This document shows, in pieces, positions 49,405-54,696 of a DNA stretch of 54,696 bases. The DNA is from UBA1361 sp035647455 (GTDB lineage Bacteria > Bacillota_I > Bacilli_A > RFN20 > CAG-826). The DNA lies in contig DASRNI010000025.1 in assembly GCA_035647455.1 (NCBI GenBank), positions 1 to 54,696 of the forward strand, in the 5' to 3' direction. Position numbers and translations under genes: made by a program. Each line of letters begins with the position of its first letter. Position 1 is the first letter of the stretch. The notes beneath the pieces were generated by a model. It made no database searches, was not told where the DNA came from, and was given only the letters and a program-made list of their open reading frames with translations.

Positions 49405-51549
49405 TTAGCGATTAACTTGCTTAATTGATAATCCAATCCGCTGTTTATTTACGTCGACACTAATAACTTTTACCTTAACAACATCGTTAATTTGATAGTG
49501 TTCGCTAATATCACGAATAAACGTGTTCGCGATTTCAGAAATATGCACTAAACCGTCTTGCGTAACATTAATATCAACAAACATTCCAAAGTCCATAATA
49601 TTCCGCACGGTCCCATCTAAAATCATTCCGACCTTCAAGTCACTAATACTCATAACTTCACTCTCTAGTTCAACATGGGGAACGTCTTCACGAATATCTC
49701 GTCCGGGTCGCTTAATTTCTTCGATAATATCGTTATATGTTTCGCGCCCTAGCTTAAACTCGTTGAGTATATCTTCTTTATTAACTTTATTAAGTGCTTG
49801 TTCTTTTGTACTTTCATCATCTTCAACTAAATTAATCGCAGCGACTTTTAAAATATGTTTCGCTGCCGCATAAGACTCTGGGTGAATTGCAGTATTATCA
49901 AGCGGTTCTTTGCCGTCATCAATCCGTAAAAAGCCCGCACACTGTTCGAAAGTTTTTGGGCCAAGCTGTGGAACTTGCTTTAGTTCACTACGACTTTTGA
50001 ATGGTCCGTTTGTTTGCATGTGCTTTAAAATATTCGTGGCAACATTTTTAGAAATACCGGCGACATACAGTAAAAGTGATTCCGAAGCGTTATTAAGGCT
50101 AACACCAACAGTATTAACCGCATCTTCAACAACACCATGGAGTGATTCGCCAAGTTTTGTTTGATTCATGTCGTGCTGGTATTGCCCAACACCAATTGCT
50201 TTTGGATCAATCTTCACGAGCTCACTCAGTGGATCTTGTAAACGCCGCGCAATCGAAATCGCACTTCTTAATTCAACATGCAAAGCCGGAAACTCTTGTT
50301 CGGCTAATTTAGAGGCACTATAAACTGAAGCGCCACTTTCGTTAACAATAAAGAGTTTTGTGGGAAATTTATGTTCGTTAATAATCGCGCGTAGTTCTTT
50401 TTCGCTTTCGCGTGATGCTGTTCCGTTGCCAAGCGCAATATAGTTAACATCATGCTTTTTTAAAATGTCAACAATTTCTTGTTTGCTTCGCGCTATTTGT
50501 GCGCTTGAAGCCGCAACTAAAAAGGCAACACCAGTTAAAAGCGGATTGCCAAACTGATCAACAAGCGCATATTTACCACCTGTTCGGAAACCCGGGTCAA
50601 AACCAAGGATCGTTTGTCCTTTAAGCGGCGGATATAAAAGTAAGGATGTTAAGTTACGTTTAAAAACAATAAGTGAAGCATCTTCTGCTTTGCTGAATAA
50701 ATCCGCGCGGATTTCGTTTTCAACGGACGGAAGTACTAAACGTTTTAAACTATCAGTAATCGTGACTGTTATTAAGTCGCTAAAAGCGTTATTTTCTGTG
50801 TAATCACGGGCAATTCGCGCTTCGATAGGACTAATTGCGTATTCGAGCGTTATCCGTAAAGCTTTAACTTTCTCGCCACGATTAAGCGCTAAAATGCGGT
50901 GCGGGGGAATCGTCGCGAGTTTTTCTTTATAATCTTTATATTGGCCGTACGTATCTTTTTCGTCCGGTTTTATTTCTTTTGAAACAATGAAACTAGTTTG
51001 ATAAATATGTCGTTTAATAAATTGACGATACGCCGCTATATCACTTATTTCTTCAGCGATTATATCTTGTGCACCTTTAAGTGCGTCGTCTGTTGTTAAT
51101 ACGCCTTTTTCTTTATTTATAAACGAAGCAAGAAAAGTATCATAGTCTGCTAGCTTTACCCCTTGTTTAATGTACTCCGCCAGCGGGGTTAAACCTTTTT
51201 CACGGGCAACACTAGCTCGCGTCTTGCGCTTCGGCCGGTACGGACGGTACAGGTCTTCGAGTTCACTTAGCGTTTCCACGTTTTTAATTTGCGCTTCTAA
51301 TTCTGCGGTTAGTTTTCCTTGCTCACTTATCGTCTCTAAAACGGTTTTCATCCGTTCTTCAAGATTCCGTAAGTACTTAAGTGTTTCGGCAAATTGGCGC
51401 AATGTTGTGTCACTTAAATTACCGGTTACTTCTTTCCGGTAACGGGCGATAAAGGGAATTGTCGCACCTTGATCAATTAAATTAATTGTTGCCTTAATTT
51501 GTGCCGTACTAATCTTTATTTTTTTAGTAAGTCGCTCGATAATATTCAT
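49405..51549 (-). CDS. tex: Tex-type RNA-binding transcription accessory protein
   Basis: 714 residues from ATG 51549; an in-frame ATG at 51570 has no ribosome site. Tex order is complete: N-terminal helical part with FIARYRKEVTGNLSDTTLRQ, YqgF-like RNase H fold with ILGFDPGFRTGGKYALVD, helix-hairpin-helix region (NVATNILKHMQTNGPFKSRS ... VPQLGPKTFEQCAGFLRI), and S1 domain (VGMILDGTVRNIMDFGMFVDI). It binds nucleic acid and affects transcription. Length is normal. AAAGAGA precedes the start. Confidence 0.95.
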   Translation of the reverse strand: MNIIERLTKKIKISTAQIKATINLIDQGATIPFIARYRKEVTGNLSDTTLRQFAETLKYLRNLEERMKTVLETISEQGKLTAELEAQIKNVETLSELEDLYRPYRPKRKTRASVAREKGLTPLAEYIKQGVKLADYDTFLASFINKEKGVLTTDDALKGAQDIIAEEISDIAAYRQFIKRHIYQTSFIVSKEIKPDEKDTYGQYKDYKEKLATIPPHRILALNRGEKVKALRITLEYAISPIEARIARDYTENNAFSDLITVTITDSLKRLVLPSVENEIRADLFSKAEDASLIVFKRNLTSLLLYPPLKGQTILGFDPGFRTGGKYALVDQFGNPLLTGVAFLVAASSAQIARSKQEIVDILKKHDVNYIALGNGTASRESEKELRAIINEHKFPTKLFIVNESGASVYSASKLAEQEFPALHVELRSAISIARRLQDPLSELVKIDPKAIGVGQYQHDMNQTKLGESLHGVVEDAVNTVGVSLNNASESLLLYVAGISKNVATNILKHMQTNGPFKSRSELKQVPQLGPKTFEQCAGFLRIDDGKEPLDNTAIHPESYAAAKHILKVAAINLVEDDESTKEQALNKVNKEDILNEFKLGRETYNDIIEEIKRPGRDIREDVPHVELESEVMSISDLKVGMILDGTVRNIMDFGMFVDINVTQDGLVHISEIANTFIRDISEHYQINDVVKVKVISVDVNKQRIGLSIKQVNR

Positions 51550-51615
51550 ATTTAAATCTCTTTCGTACATTAAATTCCTTTTGTTTTAAAAGGGAAACTT
51601 TCTTTTTTTACTAGT

Positions 51616-51798
51616 TTAATAATCTGAAAAAGGCAAAATTTCCCGTTTTGCTTTACAAACAGGACAATAAATATTTCTTTGGAGTCGGCGAATATACGCT
51701 GGATCGATGCGCTGGAAAGTGTTATAACTTATAAGCACATCAACTACTTCTGTTTTATCACAGTTTTTACAGTAAACTCGTCTTTGTTGTACAATCAT
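51616..51798 (-). CDS. small double-CxxC zinc-ribbon protein
   Basis: 60 residues from ATG 51798, chosen because AAAGG lies at proper distance (an in-frame ATG at 51807 is too close to it). CKNC and CPVC pairs in YCKNC and NIYCPVC define a zinc ribbon. It is a paralogue of 27321-27497. Function unknown. Confidence 0.7.
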   Translation of the reverse strand: MIVQQRRVYCKNCDKTEVVDVLISYNTFQRIDPAYIRRLQRNIYCPVCKAKREILPFSDY

Positions 51799-51919
51799 TT
51801 TTACCATCCTTTACTATAGTAAGTTCTTTGTTTCTTAATGCTTAAATTATAGCACGCCCCGTTTAAAAGACTTAATGTTTTTCGGCGTTCTTTCTAAATA
51901 ATATTGATCATCCTTTTTT

Positions 51920-52384
51920 CTAACCATGAATTTTTATTCCATTATGTAAGACGGAACTTAACAATTCTCGGTTTACTAGTAAGTCATCAAGACGAATCAA
52001 ATCAATTCGCTTTTTGAGTGTTTCACGGAGTGCTTCAATAAGACCAAAGTATCGTAGTCCTACTTCTTTTGTTTCAATCAGTAAATCAACATCGGAATCT
52101 TCCCTTGCATTACCTTTAGCATATGACCCAAATAGATAGACAAGTGTAATATCATATGTTTCCGCTAATTCTTTAATAGCCGAAATAATATGCTCTTGGT
52201 CTATGACTCCATGCTCTTCGTCAACTTTAAAATATTCTTCCATTAATTTTAGAATATATTGTTCTTTAATTTTCGATATATTGCCTAATTCATAGCGGCG
52301 AATAGTTCTAGTTGACAGTCCAACAACTTCTGCTAGTTCAGCTTGTGTTAAGTTTAGTTTTGTTCTTCTTTCTTTTATATTCAT
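51920..52384 (-). CDS. HTH-nucleotidyltransferase fusion (XRE + MNT domain)
   Basis: 154 residues from ATG 52384 (GGGGAAG upstream); ATG 52402 is weaker. Residues 1-45 form an XRE helix-turn-helix (NLTQAELAEVVGLSTRTIRR); 65-154 form a minimal nucleotidyltransferase of the MNT type with GSYAKGNAREDSDVDLLI (GS motif 86-87, Asp98 and Asp100). MNT proteins are often antitoxins that AMPylate HEPN toxins, but no HEPN partner is next to it. Two GGACA..TGTCC operators upstream suggest self-regulation. Confidence 0.85.
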   Translation of the reverse strand: MNIKERRTKLNLTQAELAEVVGLSTRTIRRYELGNISKIKEQYILKLMEEYFKVDEEHGVIDQEHIISAIKELAETYDITLVYLFGSYAKGNAREDSDVDLLIETKEVGLRYFGLIEALRETLKKRIDLIRLDDLLVNRELLSSVLHNGIKIHG

Positions 52385-52400
52385 AACTTCCCCCATATTC

Positions 52401-52482
52401 AATATACATTATTTGTCTGGTCGTATCAAGGGAGACAGGACATTATGTCCTTATTATTTTGGCACAACCGGACATTTTGTCC
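52401..52482 (-). promoter_or_regulatory. promoter and twin operators of the HTH-MNT gene
   Basis: TTGATA (52424-52429) and TATATT (52401-52406) with 17-base spacer. Upstream are AGGACATTATGTCCT (52437-52451), a 15-base palindrome, and GGACATTTTGTCC (52470-52482). Their centres are 32 bp, about three turns, apart. A second promoter could overlap the first operator. The remaining bases to 52659 hold no gene. Confidence 0.65.
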
Positions 52483-52659
52483 TATCAAACGTTTAAAACA
52501 GCTGAAATGTCGATTTTTGTTTTTTTTGCCACTAAATAATTACTTATAACAAAAAATCACAATCTACGCGAAACTGAACATAATTCAGCCCCTATTTATA
52601 ATATATTCTTTATTTATTAATGCTTAAATTGTAATAAGCCAATTGTAAGTTAGTAAGAG

Positions 52660-52992
52660 TTACTCATACAGAAATATATCGATTGTATGCAACTCGTTTT
52701 TTACCACTTCGCCACTAGAAACGACTTCTGCTTCATTAAATACTTGTTTGACATAAGTAGTTAGTTCTTCAAGGTGTTTATGAAAATTTTCCTTTGTCCG
52801 TAAATAAACAAACACTTTTTTTGTTCGCTGGAATTCTTCTGGAGCGACATTTAAATTAAATGCATAAAAGTTCGTTAGATAATATTCAGTGTGGCGAATA
52901 AAACCAACAAGCTCATGACCATTTTGATCTTTTAAAACAATATTGTTTAATGCATTTTTCGTAAAAATTACATTTAGTTCTTTTGTTGCCAT
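52660..52992 (-). CDS. small protein, function unknown
   Basis: 110 residues, soluble, mixed strands and helices (VLKDQNGHELVGFIRH, KKVFVYLRTKENFHKHLEEL, VVSSGEVVKNELHTIDIFLY). No known family is recognised and no catalytic motif stands out. A weak AAAAAGAG precedes the ATG. It stands alone between the HTH-MNT promoter region and the histidine phosphatase. Confidence 0.55.
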   Translation of the reverse strand: MATKELNVIFTKNALNNIVLKDQNGHELVGFIRHTEYYLTNFYAFNLNVAPEEFQRTKKVFVYLRTKENFHKHLEELTTYVKQVFNEAEVVSSGEVVKNELHTIDIFLYE

Positions 52993-53082
52993 AGAGTACC
53001 ACTCTTTTTATTGATAAAAATAATTTACCACATTTAAAGTCGCCTGTCCGTTAATTAATCTACAGCATGAGAAAAGGTTGCT

Positions 53083-53592
53083 TTATATATTAATTGCGCG
53101 AACACCACAATGTTCGATCAAGTCTTCAAAAAACGTTTGTGAACTCATAACAATCCCGTGACACACAACGATAATTTTTTCGTGTGACTGCTCGTATTTC
53201 TCGATTGCATTTCTGACCCGCTTTTGAACAGATTCATACGTTTCATAGCGAAACTTCGATATTTTGTTTAACTTGCCTTTAAACTTTATGTACTCTTTAT
53301 ATGCTTCTTCCCCGTCATAATCAAACTGATACTTAACATCTGCTGTCCATTCGCGCAGATCATGCTCTATTTCAAGCGGGAGATCAGTTATCCGTGAGAT
53401 GATTGCTGCACTCTGTAGTGACCTTGTATACGGACTAGAAACAATGAGTGTTGCGCCTTCAAGTCGCGGGTCACTTGCTCGCGCTTCTGCTTGTTTTGCT
53501 CCGCGCGCTGTTAAACGACCAAAATCACCGCGAGTATGGCGATCAACTTCATCATAGCGCGGTTCACCATGTCTAATTAAAATTACTTCCAT
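53083..53592 (-). CDS. histidine phosphatase family protein
   Basis: 169 residues from ATG 53592, with GGAAG eight bases before. The phosphatase motif is LIRHGEPRYDE (catalytic His9), with SSPYTRSLQSA (Arg), ITDLPLEIEHDLREW (Glu) and IVVCHGIVM (second His). Length is short for phosphoglycerate mutases and fits small-molecule phosphatases. The substrate is unknown. Confidence 0.9.
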   Translation of the reverse strand: MEVILIRHGEPRYDEVDRHTRGDFGRLTARGAKQAEARASDPRLEGATLIVSSPYTRSLQSAAIISRITDLPLEIEHDLREWTADVKYQFDYDGEEAYKEYIKFKGKLNKISKFRYETYESVQKRVRNAIEKYEQSHEKIIVVCHGIVMSSQTFFEDLIEHCGVRAINI

Positions 53593-53772
53593 AATCATCT
53601 TCCTTTCCGTGTTGTTGTCACTTGCTAATTAATTTAGAAAATTTATTTATTCAACGTCTACTTTAATTACACTTTTGATGTTTGGACAAATTAAAAAGTA
53701 ACGATAAAATTAAGTTCGATTAAAATTAGTTAAAAGGAACAGCGACAAATCAAATGCTGCTGTTATTACTTA

Positions 53773-54696
53773 TTATATTGTATAGTACGTTACGTTATCG
53801 AAATGGCCAACATCAACTAAGTCGGTTAACGGATCAGTAATGTTACCGAAGAAAAATAATGTTTGACCTGGTTCACTCGACATGTAAAGTGAGCTATTAT
53901 AACCACCAATATAAACATCAGGATACATCCACAAGATTGCTTCCATTGGGGTACGATGCGGTAATGTAATAATACCGTTAGCATCAAAATAACTATTTAA
54001 TTCACCATCTGGGGGATACGCTGGATGTGGTTTAAAATACATATAATGCGTATCACCGTAATCTGCGATAACTTGGTCGATATAATCGACATTCGTCTCT
54101 AATCCGCGGAGATTTGTTCCCGTAATAATTAAAATGTCACGGTCACGACCAATAAATTGTTCATTATAATAAGCGATATTTGTTTCCGCTGCACTAAGGA
54201 CCGCGTCATTAAATAACGGTAAGTTTTCTTGATCAAGTGCTTCGTACATTGCATGTGGGTTCTTTTTCGTTATTTTAAAATTAACTTTATCAGCATTAAG
54301 CGTATCACTTTCGGTGTTGCTTAAATATTCAGGAAATTGGAGCCAATAGTTAACGTTAGCGTATTTTGTTAAAAACGGTGCATACTTGTGTAGTGGCATT
54401 CCGTTGTTATCACTACCCCAATTGAACAACATTCCTTCATTTTGATAACTATTTACATAGTTGTCCCAGTTTGCTTGAAATTCAACATATTCGCTTTCTT
54501 TAATGCCTTTATAAGTGCTATAAGAGCCAGTACCGTCACTGAGCATCGTAATGCCATAGTTAGCGTAAGGGATATTCGCCGCAATCGGGAAGTCAAGAAT
54601 ATAGTGAGCGCGAAGATCATCAAAATAAAAATTAAAATACGGCTCTTCGTGTTTCATACGTAATTTAAATAATTGTTCAAGAATTAACGTATGGTC
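53773..54696 (-). CDS. GT80-type sialyltransferase-like protein (5' part outside the window)
   Basis: 307 codons visible, open to the window edge; the internal ATG at 54657 is not the start. ITMLSDGTGSYSTY corresponds to the D/E-DG motif, TYMYFKPHPAYPP-type (YFKPHP) to the HP motif, and TPMEAILWMYPDVYIGGYNSSLYMS to the acceptor/CMP motifs ending in SS of family GT80 sialyltransferases. Order and spacing agree with that family. It would transfer sialic acid (or a related nonulosonic acid) from a CMP donor to a surface glycan. No nonulosonic-acid genes are in view. The first Asp of the DDG motif is Ser. Confidence 0.65.
   Translation of the reverse strand, partial: DHTLILEQLFKLRMKHEEPYFNFYFDDLRAHYILDFPIAANIPYANYGITMLSDGTGSYSTYKGIKESEYVEFQANWDNYVNSYQNEGMLFNWGSDNNGMPLHKYAPFLTKYANVNYWLQFPEYLSNTESDTLNADKVNFKITKKNPHAMYEALDQENLPLFNDAVLSAAETNIAYYNEQFIGRDRDILIITGTNLRGLETNVDYIDQVIADYGDTHYMYFKPHPAYPPDGELNSYFDANGIITLPHRTPMEAILWMYPDVYIGGYNSSLYMSSEPGQTLFFFGNITDPLTDLVDVGHFDNVTYYTI

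Noticed and set aside
52562..52569. ATCTACGCG as a further island-type repeat
   Set aside because: Single short match outside the island in AT-rich DNA; expected by chance.

Overview
The window looks like a chromosome segment of an AT-rich, low-GC Gram-positive relative of the wall-less bacteria (Mollicutes-like, of the Acholeplasma / Izemoplasma sort). The evidence is indirect: a ClpB without an N-domain behind a CIRCE element, many short lipoproteins with a lipobox followed by Ser/Thr/Glu-rich linkers, T-box and SAM riboswitches, GanP/GanQ-type sugar permeases, and UGA used as a stop codon (standard code). No cell-wall gene is seen. Almost all genes are on the minus strand. The genus assignment is inference.

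Layout. 118-5196 is a tRNA-Thr-associated genomic island bounded by a 16-bp direct repeat of the tRNA 3' end. It carries a DUF4417 / BECR-nuclease-like / CPCC Cys-rich cassette, an XRE regulator with an ImmA/IrrE-type protease under clear twin operators, and an ECF sigma factor with a membrane partner that has a duplicated outer domain. It has no integrase. 5181-25035 is mostly housekeeping: endonuclease I, ClpB, a TPR protein, GalT, a NYN/OST-HTH protein, an aromatic-acid-exporter-like protein, an EF-G-like GTPase with a P-loop kinase, a PhnA-like zinc-ribbon protein, a SAM-riboswitch-controlled protein of unknown function, DegV, a HAD phosphatase, two duplicated GLUG-repeat lipoproteins and a MATE transporter. 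25245-31899 holds LemA/TPM, a frameshifted Sel1 protein, a C39-like lipoprotein, other small envelope proteins and a decayed surface-protein fragment.

32108-43012 is one tightly packed operon for beta-1,4-galactan (arabinogalactan) use: an AraC regulator, a secreted lipoprotein GH53 galactanase with a binding module, an unrecognised 609-residue barrel-like protein, a small zinc ribbon, a second GH53 without a signal peptide, a solute-binding lipoprotein, two permeases, and a binding-module lipoprotein interrupted by a 7-bp tandem duplication. The secreted enzyme would cut galactan, the ABC system would import oligosaccharides, the intracellular enzymes would finish the job, and GalT (9758-11263) would feed galactose-1-P into the Leloir pathway. 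The ABC ATPase must be elsewhere.

43268-54696 holds a GH13 alpha-amylase-type enzyme, a tyrosine-phenol-lyase-type enzyme behind a T-box whose specifier reads as UAC (Tyr), a DUF4116 repeat protein, a frameshifted unknown gene, Tex, zinc-ribbon and HTH-nucleotidyltransferase genes, a histidine phosphatase, and a GT80 sialyltransferase-like gene cut by the window end.

The best leads are: the Tyr T-box on a beta-eliminating lyase with altered active-site residues; the SAM riboswitch on a gene of unknown function; the DUF4417 cassette in the island; the 609-residue protein of the galactan operon; and the 7-bp duplication that switches off its last gene.
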